Below are positions 1 to 14,030 of a DNA stretch of 64,000 bases, piece by piece. The translations under genes and the position numbers were made by a program. Location: NCBI GenBank assembly GCA_013433145.1, contig CM024170.1, positions 2,499,459-2,563,458 on the forward strand. Reading direction: 5' to 3'. Each line of letters starts with the position of its first letter. Within the stretch, counting starts at the first letter, position 1. This stretch comes from Ascaris suum. Its lineage: Eukaryota; Nematoda; Chromadorea; Rhabditida; Ascarididae. The notes beneath the pieces are model-generated. The model saw only the letters and a program-made list of their open reading frames with translations, did not search any database and was not told where the DNA came from.

Positions 1-1704
1 ACAATGAATATTTTCCATAGTAAACAATGCTATTAATTTCCTTTAATAGTTGTTTCTTTTTTTTTCTTTTTTTTTTCAACATTTAAGAAAATTACACTGA
101 TAGACTTTTATATATTTCTGCTACAATATAAATTACGATATAATCTTAAATTATCATTCATTAGTCAATCAACTTTGCAAAAAAAAAAAAAAATTTTTTT
201 TTCTCAAAGAATTTGTTCGAAGTGAATTTTGCAAACAATTTCATGAAGACTATTTACTATCATATGATAAGTAAAGATAATTCTTTTCTTTTCAAATTCT
301 TTAGCAAAAAAAAATTTTCAGCATTAATAAAAAATAATAAAAAAAAAGGTATGCGGGGAATTTTTTGAAATATATTCATCAAAAAATACCGATCAATTAT
401 GGATGCAGATCATTGAATGTATTGCCAATTTCATACAAAATTATGAAGAGAAAAATAATCAGCGAGCATAATTAAATCACCATTCAAAATATCCATGATG
501 TATATATGTGTTATACCTTTGACAGGATATAAGAGAATTCCCATCACTAAGAAAAAAAAAATTCTCGAAAGAAAACTTTCAGTAGAGCATTTTAAATTAG
601 TCAAGGTTAATTTTTTTTTTGTGGAAAGTGGAGAGAAAGTGGACGATTTGGAGAGGTTTTTTTTGTTTCGAACTTTTGGAATTTTCTAAGATTAATTTTT
701 TTCCACTTACAAAAATTTACATTTTTAAAATTTTTTTCTTAGATTATCCAACCATTAAACATTAAGTCAATATCCTTGAATTATATGAAATTCAATTTAC
801 TAACAACAAATGTAGCTTCATGACTAAATTTTCCACTATAAATTTCAAAAAAAAAACGATTGGTATTACAAATATATTACCATTTTCAACCAGTAATACC
901 AGTAATTTTTTCATACCATTATAAATCGATCGTTAATTACATAAACGATAGACGAACACGGAACAACTAATTGTTGCGAATATTTTGACAAAGAAAAAGA
1001 AGGAAAGAAACGAAAATAAAACAGATGAAAGATACAGAGAGGAGAAAAGTGGGAAAAAAGAGGGTTTAGAGAGGCGAATAGAGAAATAAAAACCAATAAG
1101 AGTGAACGATCAAAACGTCGAGCATTAGCTACTTCATCTAGTGCTACAACTATCATTAGAACAACATCTGAAAATAGCTCTGGGAGTCAATTTGGAACCG
1201 ACATTAAATTTTTTTTTTACAGTATGCTTTAAAGATGATTTAGATCAATGACTGAATATATTAATGGCGAATGTGGGTTTGATTCACTGATGCGATGATC
1301 GAACTTGCAATTTTCCAACTTACTTTTACTCAAGCAATCAACCCCATTACGACACTTAAAATTTTGAAATAAATTCGATGATTCATTGAATTCATTTCGA
1401 ATATATTTAAATATCGCTAGGTTATAAGTATTATAAATTATCCTAAAGGTTATAAGATTCAAAAATTACTCCTAGACTAGAGGCATCATAAATTACTTAG
1501 AAGTGGATGAAAACAAGTTGAAAGACATGCTTAAGGTGAATGATGTCTGTAAAATTTTATAAACGAACTTTTTTTTTGCAACGATGAATAACGTTTATTA
1601 AAGATAATGGCCTATAGTATAAGCGAATGTTTGACTGATACCTTAGAAGATATGCGGTTCGAATTTCTTGATGCGGATCAAATCGATAGACGTTGAAGGA
1701 AACT

Positions 1705-1762
1705 TCACGAAAAGTGCAATTCAGGTAATAAAGCAGTAGCGCACAACTTCGTCGATTCAATG
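1705..1762 (-). CDS. Possible terminal exon or part of a longer - strand frame
   Basis: A - strand acceptor ACTGAATTAG precedes two competing frames. One gives I-E-S-T-K-L-C-A-T-A-L-L-P-E-L-H-F-S and a TGA at 1705. The other stays open to about 1560 and reads R-R-S-C-A-L-L-L-Y-Y-L-N-C-T-F-R-E-V-S-F. The patch is GC-richer than its flanks. Neither is recognised. Confidence 0.18.
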
Positions 1763-2910
1763 CTAATTCAGTGTGCCAATATAAGCGCAGTCAGACACAC
1801 ACACACACATAAAAACGTATGCATGAACGAACATTGCCGCTTTAATAATATCGATGAGGTTTTTTCGATGCTCAAACCCATTCAAATGTGTAGGAATTTC
1901 TTTAGAAGTCTTGAGTGGAAATATGACACCGTAATTTATTCGACAAAAGATTCTTTACTTGAAGAAGAAAAATTATGCTTTAGAGTAGTGGAAAGCGAGA
2001 ATATTTGGGCGGCCTTCCATTCGACAAAAAAAAAAAACCGACAGACAATATCCAAATAAAAAAAAAATCTTTTCATTTAGTTTGATTCGTTGATATAGCT
2101 TGCTTATAAATGCAACAAAATTATATTCAATTCAAGTATAAACAATACAGATTTTATCATCAATACTATTTGTATGGCGAAGAATGATTGCTTAAAAAAA
2201 GGCAAATACGAACGCATATATTCATATACATGCATACAATATAAGAAATTAGCAGATAAAAGAATATCGTCCATTAAGATCGACGAATTTCTATTTTATT
2301 CGTCTAAATTTAATCTCTAAATATAAGATTCTCATTGAAAAAATTATTCCAAGCACTAACGGGAAAAAATTGAATACCCATCTAACATTGAGTAGCTTAT
2401 TGGAGATGTTTGAGCGAGAAATATAAAATCATGAGATCTATTGAGAAGTTACTTCTATAGACTAATAACATATGAGATAGTGAGCTCATTTTTTTAATTA
2501 ACGTACTTTCTATCTGCAGTAGAATTAAAACTCAGAAGATGAACTTTTCAAGTCAAGGCAATAAGCTAAAAGTACGAGTTAGATGGCAGTATTACTCAAA
2601 TTGGCTTAGCGCACTTCACACCCCCCCCCCCCCAAGAAAAAAAAACGCCTCAGCGAATCTAATCTCTATTCCTGTAAGTTGAGGATCTTTATTGTTTATT
2701 AATTGGTATAAAGAAGCAAATCCTTTATGCCATCATGGAGGTTTCATGTCGATCTTTGAATGATCTGATACCGAGAAAAGTATTTATTGAATCGATACGA
2801 ATTCAACATGTCGCCAAATTTCTTCACAGAGTAAGAAGGCTAATCCGAGCATCCATCATATGTGTATGCATATATGCGCGCACAGACATATGAAATTTGC
2901 CAGATCTTTC

Positions 2911-2977
2911 TATGGTTGATGGTATAAAACTATGGTTCATGGTATAAATCTATGGTTGATGGTATAAAACTATGGTG
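2911..2977. repeat. 20-bp tandem repeat, 3.3 copies
   Basis: TATGGTTGATGGTATAAAAC repeats at 2911, 2931, 2951 and partly at 2971, with one or two changes per copy. Confidence 0.95.
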
Positions 2978-3458
2978 TAAACAAAAATTTCATCATTTAT
3001 TTTCTATCGTTTTGAACTATATGTTAAGCGCCTATTTAGTAAGTATAAAACTTGCCAAATAACTTGCAATATTGTCCACTAATTTCAATGCGGTTGAAAA
3101 GTTTTATATGGTGGAATGAATATTCCATATCTTATATCTATTTATCCGTATTGAAAGTAATAAAAACGGAAGAGGAAAATGAATACTTTTCATTTCTGAT
3201 GAAATATTTAACAATTTCGTCGTTTAATCACTCTTTTTATTGTATTTTATACGCATAGATAAGTTTATTCATAACTTGTCTTATCATTACGATATCTTAT
3301 CTTATCAGTACAGAGTCCTACTTATGCTCACATTTATGCTATAACACATTTCTTTGTTATATCTAACTCTACCGAACATATTCTCATAGCCGAATGAATA
3401 CAAGTGAGATGCGTTTCGTGAAACAGCTAAAATTAGATGGTATGAGAATTTCACACAC

Positions 3459-3522
3459 CTCCACTCAAATGAGTTAGGTATCGAATGAAGCATACGTATC
3501 ACGTGAAGCCATTCATAGCTAC
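3459..3522 (-). CDS. Possible small exon
   Basis: On the - strand GGCATTGTGCCAG is followed by 64 nt reading S-Y-E-W-L-H-V-I-R-M-L-H-S-I-P-N-S-F-E-W and a donor GTGTGT. Start phase fits the - strand candidate at 13601-13669. The evidence is weak. Confidence 0.2.
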
Positions 3523-6500
3523 CTGGCACAATGCCAACATGTTATTGCTCTCATTAATTTTGATTAGTGAGAGGAATAAAAAAATACATCACAACGATTT
3601 GTTTTGTGAATTGTTGATGTGTGTAACATGCTAAAAACAAAAAAAAAGGCGGAAATACTATGCTGTTAGAAAGTAACTTGTTCAAGTTTTTTTTTTTTTG
3701 AGATGCCCTTTTTGTAGATGCTAAACCTTCTGATGACTATGCAACACATAGCGTTAATAATATAGAATTTTAGAATATTTACTTATGCTAAAACATTAAG
3801 CATAATATTAAAATTTAGCATTTTTTGAAACTTAATCAATAAAGCTATAAGCGTTCGAACTAATAACCAACACAGAACGTATTTTCATCGTTATTTTTAT
3901 TCCCGTCACAGAGGCGCAAATGTCAAGGCATTGCACTATCACCTCATCCTTCCATCAACATCGATTACCATTTGATATCTTCCTAACCCTTAGGCGTTAA
4001 CAATTGCGTGAACGATGACAGAAATGCGGAGTGAAATTATGCCAAAAATATTAAAATTATATAATTTGGGAACAATATTGAAGACTTGTTAAGTTAGGCG
4101 ATATTCTTCAATTGTATAGTTTGGTGGACAAAGAAATCTTTAATTTCCAAAAAGCGGCACAATGCATACGTTTACTTTTTAATTTCGCCATTGAATTATA
4201 AGCGTATTGCAGTACTCTAATCAACAATTTTAATCATGCATTTTAACAACATTTGAGATATACATCGAATAAAAAATTTCAAGTGAACCACCCTCTATTT
4301 TTGGAAAACTCACGAGCTATTATGCTCTTACTTTTTTTTTGTTATGTATGGGAAAAAATCGTTAAATCCCTTAGGGAGTATCAATTCTGCAAAAAATTTA
4401 ATATCAAGATAGACAGTTCAATGGTCTCAGAGGAATTCAACGCATTTTCACTCTTCTCGAAAGGGCACGCAATAAAGAAAGTGAGGGCATCTTTAGAATA
4501 GAAATACAAGTCTGAATGGACGACGTAAGCTGACTAAACGAATGCGGCAGATAACAAAAGACTTTAAACAACAATTTGCAAAAGAAAAAAAAAACGATGC
4601 AAGCATAAGCAAAGCTCTTAGTGTATATTCTTAGTATGTAATTTCAGAAAAATTTACGAATTGGGCATGTTGCCAAAAAAGTAATAAAAAATGTAATAAT
4701 AATAAATTAACAAGTAATAGTAACGAAATTAAAAAAAGTATATGGAAGAGATAAAATGAAATAAGCGTAAATAGACAATAACAATAGTTTCAATCAGCGG
4801 TTATTGTTGATGAAGCGATAGGAAATTTCGTCTCATTTCAACCAACCAAAATACGTTAATATTTTCGATGATCAACAAAGGCTTTTAAATCACGAATAAA
4901 ACTATGAAAAAAAAATGGAAATAAAACAGCATAAAAATGAATAATTATTTCTATTTCGAAAAATGAAATGAATATTTTAAAAAAAATTAAAATAAGCTAT
5001 AAAAAAAGCGGTTAAGTTGTCTTTGAGTTAAATAAAAAAACTTGAGCGGTAGCGATCGCAATATAATAAAACTGTTTTCTTACTTCAGTAGTTATTTCGA
5101 TTATGATTCAATGGGAAACTATTCCACTCTATGATAACGTCGACGACACCTCATCCAACTTCTGCAGAACGGATGAGCGTAGATCGCCTAATCATATTCA
5201 GAAAAAGGTTGATAAACGGATGGGAAGAAGGAAGAGAAAAAAAGATATGCAAATACAGGTAGTGAGGAAGGAAAGTGCAAAAGAATGGAATTGAATATTA
5301 TAGGAATTTCTGTGGAATAAAACGATATGCATGTTGGAGACAAATATGGATAGGTTAGATAATTTATTTTATTAGTCGTCTTAATCTCTCAGCTATCTCA
5401 TTATTTCTTTGTTCACATTTTCTCTACCAATTTATTTTCCACTTACAAACTCATTATACAATAAGAGTTGGAGGTCTTTTACTTTCTTGATACCTGATAC
5501 AAATTATCATATAGGTCCTTCCATCCTCAAGTATTTGCAAATCCTAAAATGCAGGATCTTGAAACCTGTCGCAATTTTTATCCATATAATGGTAAATATA
5601 TCATAAATCCACTTTTCTCATCTATTTCTTATTATGCATGAATATATAAAATTCGATACAAAGATATTAAATTTTATATTATTATATAAAAATAATCGTA
5701 TATCATAAATCGTCTAATAAGATTCTACTCGCCATTATGTTCCAGTGGAAAAATCTCTCGTTCACGCAAATATTGACAATCGAATAATCTAGAACCGTCC
5801 TCTTTTGAACTCCTCAATAATTCCTTTAATTTTATGTTTTTCCTGTAAACTCATTTTGCAAGAACACATTTTCCAGATATTGAAAAACTATTTCAATCTC
5901 TTTTTCGCTCATCCTACCATGTGGCAAGATTTTGAAGAAAAAAAATTCAAATTCTTCGATTATTCATATTGAAGAAGCAATTTTTTTATCGATTGAAATC
6001 AATCGGACAGGTATTTGGTGCAGGTCCCGTCTAGTTGTGCAGTATATCCGTATATCAACACTTCATTGTTGTATAGAACACAAAAACGCAACAAATAAAA
6101 CGAATATAGATAAAAATATCGAAACTGCTAAAGATATATAAACGAATGAAATCAGATAGAAAAAAAAGAATTATGAATGAAAGCAATATATTTGCATTTG
6201 AAAAATGTATATATTTGAATATAATTATGCAAAAGATGAAACGAAAAAATTTCCATATATAAACAAAAAACATTGTCGATTCCAAATTTCCACATATACT
6301 TTCCAATTTTCATTTTATATTTTCCACGAAAAATTTTTCATTCGTCGAATTTCCAACTAATCAAAAAAAAGGAAACAAAATAACGCGCGGTTCAATGAAC
6401 TCAAAAATGAAAACGAAGAAGAAAATCGTCGAAATTTTTTTTTTTTGTGTCGATGTTCTCTCGGGCGATAATCGTTTGCACATGATCGATTAACGTTAAA

Positions 6501-6746
6501 TAGTTGTTATTGGCAACGATTTTGCGCTTATTAGCGTTAGCGTGTGACCCATTTATGCTTAAGGGTTTCGCCTAGAATCATGACCATAACGAAGAATTCA
6601 AAGCATTGAGGTCCTATCAAAAGATTCCCATCAAATAAACGTGACCGTAACAAAGATCTCTATTTAATAACCGGTATTTTGGCAGTCAACGTTCATTCCC
6701 ATGACGTGCTTTCGGCTAAAGCAGCATCACCGTCATACCGATTTAC

Positions 6747-6815
6747 GAGAGCCTGTTAAAGACCGACAAGGTCGTGGCCAGTGCCTGTTAAAGACCGACA
6801 AGGTCGTAGCCAATG
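6747..6815. repeat. Tandem duplication of about 32 bp
   Basis: GCCTGTTAAAGACCGACAAG followed by GTCGTGGCCAGT occurs twice head to tail with two or three changes. It lies in a GC-richer patch (6697-6905) with a 68-codon + strand frame whose middle is made by the duplication; I do not call the frame a gene. Confidence 0.9.
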
Positions 6816-7733
6816 TCACTGGATGGACTAATTATCGCTATTACCTCAATAGCGTGTGGGTTAATCTCGATGAGCTCGATACTACTCGAAGCTATAGATT
6901 CTCATAATTACACACGCCTTAGTATAATACGCTTGAATTTAAAAAAGAAAACCAAGTATCCATAAACTAGAATACATCGAATTGCATTTTAATGAGAACT
7001 AACGAAAAAAAAAAATCAGATGTTAGGAAAATTTCTTTTCTTTTTCAGCAAATAAAAATAGAAATTACTTAGAAAAAAAATTTCTCTAAAATATCGAGAT
7101 GAATATTTTAAGAATCAAAATGTTAGTAAAATTGTAAAATAAGCAATTGCAATTTGTCGTTTCATATTTTTCACTTCAATTTCTATTATCAACAACAGCG
7201 GAAGCGATGGAAATTGATACGATCTAATAAACGGAAATTCTCAAATATTCTCTCGTAGAAAAACTGAAATCATAGCGATTAACTTTCTATGAAGTAATAT
7301 TTATTTCCGGTTATTTATAAAGTAATATTTATTTATTATTACTTTATCAAGCGATGATTTATCAAATTTGTAAGAGTAGATTTTGAAAAATGAATAACAA
7401 TTATTTTCGAGGCACCGTAACCGTAATAGTCATCATATTTATCTATCATAACAATCGCCTTTATATTCTATGGGCTCTTTCTATTGCTTATATTATACGA
7501 AAACTCAAAGTGGTCTAGAGTAAATACATATAGTTATCGAAGAGAATTTCCATGCCTCATTGGGCTGCAACGTTAATTAACTTGGCTAATGATTTTTTTG
7601 TTTTGAATACACCATTCCGCCTACGCCATCCAACAGTGAATTTTGGAGAATTCGTTCGAACGAGCGAAACGAATGGCGAAATTCGCTATATGTGATGATG
7701 GGAAGCAAAGAAATAGGAAATTTATGAAACATG

Positions 7734-7802
7734 GAAAATAGCATATATATAATACCGACTAATGTCTTGTTGGCATTCATCGGTATTATATGTGCTATTT
7801 TC
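7734..7802. ncRNA. Hairpin of microRNA-precursor size
   Basis: Left arm 7734-7758 (GAAAATAGCA...ATAATACCGA) pairs with right arm 7780-7802 (TCGGTATTAT...GCTATTTTC). The pairing gives 10 bp, a small asymmetric internal loop, then 11 bp, with a 21-nt terminal loop (7759-7779). Length, imperfect stem and loop size match a nematode pre-miRNA. Transcription strand is unknown. A minisatellite begins about 30 bp downstream. It could also be a short foldback element. Confidence 0.3.
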
Positions 7803-7833
7803 GTGTGTGTTGTATATATGCCATGATATAGTG

Positions 7834-7955
7834 AGGAGTACCGAATTCATTAATGAGTATCGGACTCAAGAGCGAGTACCGAACTGAACACAGTGAGCAC
7901 CGAATTCATCAGTGAATGCGCAAGTCGTCAGTAAGTACTGGCTAAGTGCCTATCG
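7834..7955. repeat. Degenerate minisatellite, period 19-21
   Basis: Five or six diverged units based on GAGTACCGAATTCATTAAT (GAGTATCGGACTCAAGAGC, GAGTACCGAACTGAACACAG, GAGCACCGAATTCATCAGT and so on). It starts about 30 bp after the hairpin at 7734-7802. Confidence 0.8.
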
Positions 7956-10900
7956 AACCCAGCAATAAGTTTCTCTCACTTGCAAGCTTTTTTTTTTTGC
8001 ACAGATTCGATTTTACAAATTTGATTATACTAAATTCACTTGACTGCTTCTAGAATCAATTTTTATGTCAGCCGGCTGCCTACTAGCAGCTGCTACAATT
8101 TGGGATTCAAACCAATATAGAAAGCAGATGAAAAGCGAATATATCGATAAAAATTCGAAAACTCACTCACTTAAAATTAGATGAACTTTTTTATTGAAAT
8201 AACAATGAGAATTTTAATCGTTCTGAAATCTTCATCAATGAAAAATCCATTATGAATTTCTATAGATAATCCAATTTTTGCATATTGCATATTGCATTTT
8301 TGCATATTATGAATTTTGCCATAAAATCGAAAAAAAAAACACATAAATCCATCATGAATTTCCACTGTAGAAATTTGAATTTTTTTTTTTTGCATATTGC
8401 GCCAAAAACTCTCACCATTAAATTTCGAAAAATGTGATGATTTTTATATCACAACGTGTTGAAGAAATTAATTGAATTTTTTTTTTTTTTTTTTGAATTT
8501 CATCGATGAATTAAACTCACAACAACTATTTCTAATATGATGTTTTAGAATTAGTTCGTTAGTGGAATTTAAGAGATTCTTAGAATTCTTTGATGAATTT
8601 TTCCGTCGGTAAAACATAAGATTAATTTTCTTTATGATTAATTAAAATTTTCTTTTTCACAAAAAAACAAGTTAAACAGTCATCGGCAATTTTCCAATTT
8701 TAAAAATGCGATGAGGATCTATCATTATTTTATATTATTGAATATTATTTTCTATAAAATCATTCTGCTCGAAATTTAATTCATACTCTTATCTTATTTA
8801 TTTAAGAAAATTCATTAAATGGATCTTTTTTTTTTAAACGCTTGCAATAAATATAGAACGATTATCCTCTAGGAAAATATTTATTTGCATTAACGTTGTC
8901 TGTCTAGCATCGAAATATCATAGAAAAATTTGCAACTTCATTATTTCTTTTCTTTATTTCATTTAGAAACTAGCATCAAACTTTTGTTATTTAATGATAA
9001 ACAGAAAAGAAGAAATGAATTAAAAGAGTGTCTTGCCAGGAATAATTAAACAAATGCCACTCAAAAGCGGTAGATATTAGCACTTCCATAATCGTAAATA
9101 AAACCTAAGTCTATAGAGTTGATAATTTATCGAGGGAGATTTCTTGAATATTCATCCATCGTTAAGAATAAAAGAAAATGATGAGCTAGGGAAGAGCAAG
9201 AGGGCTACGAGTGCATGAGGTGGAAGAGATGAGTAAAAAATTGATTTCTAGAATTTAGAAATATGCGATATAACATAATTTGAAGGGTGGAAATATAAAT
9301 ACTTGCAAACTTTCAAATACACTATCGAAATCGATCTCGTTTATGATTTCTGCATCGTTTAAGAGAATTTTCTTAACAACTCAACAAGAAAAATGTACTA
9401 TGGGAACGCAATTCTTTGTTGGTGCTTAACATTTACAATCACCTTGGCTTCAGAATAATATTGGATCATCACAATGAGCTCGTAAATAGATAAATTTTTA
9501 ATTTCTAATAACAATAGAGATAATTAGCGAAATATCCACATCTTTTTCACTAAATTGTATTTATTTCAACAATTGTATATTTCAACAATTTCAACAATAA
9601 GCTACTAAGAATTATTTACGCATGTGAATTCACGAAACAGTATACGAGCGAGTTTCATTAAATTTTCTTTAAATGACCATAGGAAAGATGTATGTGAAAA
9701 ATTTGAATTATTTGAAAGGCGAATAACTCTAATTCGCATGCGAAAATTTTTAAAAGTTTTGCTATATGCGATGAAATTGCATTAGACATTATGAAGGAAA
9801 AAAAAAGATACATATTTTCAACTTCAAACACAATGAAATTTATTTGTATTCAATTTCGGCTAAGCATCAAATTCTAAAATCTTTTTTTGGCATTAATATA
9901 ATATATTTTGGTGCTAATATATTTAAAGGCCATTTTGTGCTATATATTATTGTTGTATACTACGCTGTTGTATACATTATTGTATACAATATACTACGCT
10001 ATATTATTGCTATATCCAAATAATGCAATTGTTGAAAAAACTTGAGCTTCACTTATATATTACGCCGTAAATATTTACGTATTTGATGAAAATCACAACT
10101 GTAATAAGATTAAGATTGAGTGTAAATTAGTTCGACTTAATCAGTTGAATAAGTGGTTGGCCAGGAAACGCAGCAACATATTACTCGAAGATATAATAAG
10201 CATTAATTAATTAGAAACTAATAAAAAAGTATTAAAAATACCTAATAATTTAAAATATTTTTATAATTTGAATGAGAAACATTTGGGAAATATCGAATAA
10301 CGAAATTGCCAATTCACTTGAAAGCATATTCTTAGCAAAAATTCTTATAGATTCGCATGGAAATCACCTAAAAAGCGCTCGTTTCCTTGAAGCTATTATA
10401 AAATATAAACTTAAAGACTGCCTTTCATCTCTCTATTCTTTAATTTACTCTCTACTCATTTCGATGATGATTTACGATGTAGGATTATCAGCTGTGAGAA
10501 TTCAACACTTTTTTTTTGAAAAATGCTAATTAAAATATAATAAATAATAAAAATTAAAATCATTACTATTATATCGATTGAAAATCTTTAAAAACATTTT
10601 GAAATTGATAGCTGAAACAAAAAAAAAAACTTTGTCAATTAGCTGAAATATTCTCTCTTATCATCTTTGATAAATTATTTCAATAGTTTCAAAAATAACA
10701 ATAGAAAAAAGTCGGAAATATTTCTATGATATCGATTGCTATTTAATAAAGTCGAAATATTTCTACATATATCGATTGTTATTTGGGTGTTTATTAAATA
10801 TCGATTGCAATTTGGCTGTTTACATTTAATGATAAATAACGTTGAGAAAATTATACAATTACATTGGTAAGAGATTTTACAATCAATCGTGTAACGGAGG

Positions 10901-13600
10901 ATATTGTAAAGCGCGTGAAATTCCTCAACGATTGAAGAATAATACCGCTTCACGGGAAAAACAATTCATGAATATTAATTCAGAATCGTAGAATGGAATA
11001 GCTGGTTTCTACAGTATATAAAATATCAAATTTTTGGACCTAGACAACGCTTATATAATGATAAAAACTTTTATCAAATCACTTCAATAAGGAAGTTTTA
11101 TGATAAGCAAAAAAAAAATCAAATGAATAAACTCTCATAATCTCCTTATTCGTCAACCTAATTTCCGAGGATTTGCGCAAAAGAGTTAAATAAAAATAAA
11201 ATAATAAAAGAATTCCATGAAAGAGAGAGCAAATATAATGTTCAACTTTCCCTCAAATTCCCGATTATATAAAATAGTAAGAGGGAGTAATGCATGCCAC
11301 AAAAATCGAACACTCTCTATAAGGGCGGAAATGAACGCAAATTATAGTATGGAAAAGATAACCGTTCCCAAAGATAGATAAATATGCATGATGTATATTG
11401 GCGTATATGTATTCCTCAGATGATCTCAGAGATTACAGTTAAAGAATATCTATAGACTAATCTCAGATTAAGCAGAAATATGTCATTGATAAGCAGTTAG
11501 AAAGATATGGGCTTGATAGATTTGTGGCAGAATCATATAATTTGAAAAAAATAAACAAAAAAAATGGCTTCAATTGCCATAAATAATTGATGAAATGATT
11601 GTATTTCTATGCAGGATATTTTCTGCGCAAAATACGTTCAGCTGAAAGTGCCACTTACAATTTATTGTATCAATGAACTAAGATATCTTCAAAAATTGCT
11701 TTAAATTATGACCGTTATTAATGGGAACACAATGATTACGCAGATACTCAATTATTGAGGTGATGATGACGCACAAATATATGCAAGTTTCCAGCGAAAA
11801 AAAAAGCGCTAATTTCCCATATATATTAAGACAAGGTTAATAAAAATTTAGCCGTTTCAAGGTTGAACATAAACAATAAAAACTCGAAAAAAAAAGTTGA
11901 ACGAGCCTAAAATTAATTAGCATCCTGAGAATTGATTCACGCTCAAAATATTGCATAAATGCATCTATAAAGTGTCATCAATTTTATACGATCGAATACT
12001 TTAAAATTCATAGTAATAGGTTAGCATTATAAGTGTTTATGCATGCACTAGTAACAAAAAAGAAAAGCTGAACTTACAAATATCTCACAAAACAACGTGC
12101 ACATAGATATATAGCAGAATAATAAATGAGAATAAATAAGCTGTGCAAAAAAAAAAAAAAACGAGCATAGAGATGCATAACTTAACAGCAAATTTGTGTA
12201 ACACATTCAATTGCTATCTATTAAATTCCACATGAATGGATAGCAAAGAAATATGTTAAAATAATACATTTAATCATTAAGCTTTACATTTTTAATTGCC
12301 TTTTGATAGGCAAAGTGATATCGCAAACAAAACCTTATGATAGTGAAAATACATTAGAGCATGCTTCGCTTTCTCAGTTTATCGCTTTCCGCTTTTCCTT
12401 CCAACTCTATGTAATAGCAGAATTTTGGGAAATAATTCCCTTCATTCGGGTATTTAATTGATAATCAACACAAATTGAAGATGAGAGAAATTTTCGCTCA
12501 TTGAAATAAGAAAAAAAAACTTGTGGAAAAATATTTTCTCGAAGAAAAAATCAACTTTTATGTGTTTAAAGCGTTAAATGTAAATCTATCAGTATTATAT
12601 AGTTATTAATCATATCTTCTGATAATATCATTGAAGGAGATTATCGATTAATTCTTATCACTCGAAGAAAAACAAACAAATCTATGTAAGACGTAATACC
12701 AGCTACAAATCAGATCCTATTTAAATTGTAAAGAACGAAAAAAAAATTCCTCATCGAATTATATAGGTAAACTAATATGAAGCTGCTAATAATTACCGAT
12801 AATTAAGGTACTACCAAAGGTACTACCAATAATAACTAATTAAATATTGCCGAAAATTTAGAGAAAAGAAAAACTGTTCTATAAAATTCAATAAAATCAA
12901 AAAATTTTCAAATTCTCCTTTTTTTTTCCTTTATTTGTATTTTCTAGATTTTTTTTAAATATCAAGATATAAATAAACTATTTGTTTAGAAGATAATTTA
13001 GAATCTTATTCTTTTAAAAGTCGATTTAGAGAAGAAAAAAACAATCAAAAAAAAAAGAGAAGTGAATATATTCTTTCGTTTATTATCCTCAAAGAAGCAA
13101 ATCTCCTTTCTTATTGAAAGATTACGAAAAGTAATAACATATTTCAATGAGATGTAAAATCGAAAAAAAAACCCAATAAAAATAGTTTTAGTCTGTCAAA
13201 TTTCAATTTTCAATAATTTCCAATGAAAACAATTTCTGATTGTTGCAAAAAAAAAAAAAAAAAGCTTTCGCTAAAGAAATCATGCGAATATTTCAAAATT
13301 CGTTTGTAAATTTTTCATTCATTTCTCACATTTTGATAAAAATTTGCATTTTTTTTTTGGTAAATTTTTGTCATTTTCCTATATAATAATCGTTATCCTT
13401 TTCATTTAGTATGATAAAATGATCAAATCCGATAGATGAGAGCGATGATTTCTATAATGTACTGCACTGATTGTATTGTTCATAGAGTTTTAATCGATAG
13501 GTGTTAAAAATAATAAAGGTTTTTTTGAAAGGATAAATTACATATAAAATAAAAATAATTCATTCGAAAAGAAATCGACAATATGAGAAGAGCTACTAAC

Positions 13601-13669
13601 CAAGAAGTTGTTCTAGTAACAACTGATGATGTTGATCATCGACTGCAGAATGCTTTCGAGATTCAGGAT
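13601..13669 (-). CDS. Possible small exon (- strand), competing with a + strand frame
   Basis: On the - strand CGATCTTTCAG is followed by a 69-nt open stretch (P-E-S-R-K-H-S-A-V-D-D-Q-H-H-Q-L-L-L-E-Q) and donor GTTAGT, phase 1 to 1, which fits the candidate exon at 18439-18633. On the + strand the same DNA is inside a complete 41-codon frame starting ATG 13583 and ending TAA 13706 (E-V-V-L-V-T-T-D-D-V-D-H-R-L-Q-N-A-F-E-I). Both read well and I cannot choose. Confidence 0.25.
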
Positions 13670-14030
13670 CTGAAAGATCGCCGTAGATTTTTCAATTATA
13701 CTTCATAAATGACAAAATTATTCATTCGTAACATACAGTGAATTCCAAGTTGATCGAATCGTAAAGAAGTAAAATGGTTGATCAATGTGCACGTGACCAA
13801 AATTCAGTTCATCCTACGGGGAAGTACCATCGTGACATGCGATAAATTTCTCCCTTTAAAAGTAGCCATTATTTCTATGATGGAGATTTTAGAAGAAAAG
13901 AAAAAAGATCCTTGAGTATACACTATTTCAAAAAGAAAAACGAACGATAGCAAAAGATTTCAAGGGACTTTTGAAAATAATATGAGAATTTTTCGACAAT
14001 TATTGAATATATAATTTAATAGAATTATAG

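Larger units (their letters stand above)
1..13560. other. Gene-poor AT-rich segment
   Basis: Apart from the weak - strand candidates at 1705-1762 and 3459-3522, the repeats at 2911, 6747 and 7834, and the hairpin at 7734, I see only A/T homopolymers and open frames of 60-100 codons of the length expected by chance. A - strand frame at 1080-1153 follows GAGCTATTTTCAG and reads I-V-V-A-L-D-E-V-A-N-A-R-R-F-D-R; it fits no neighbour in phase. Confidence 0.5.

Noticed and set aside
6701..6907. 68-codon + frame in a GC-richer patch
   Set aside because: Its core is a tandem duplication of about 32 bp that is not a codon multiple with a matching repeated peptide, and no family is seen.
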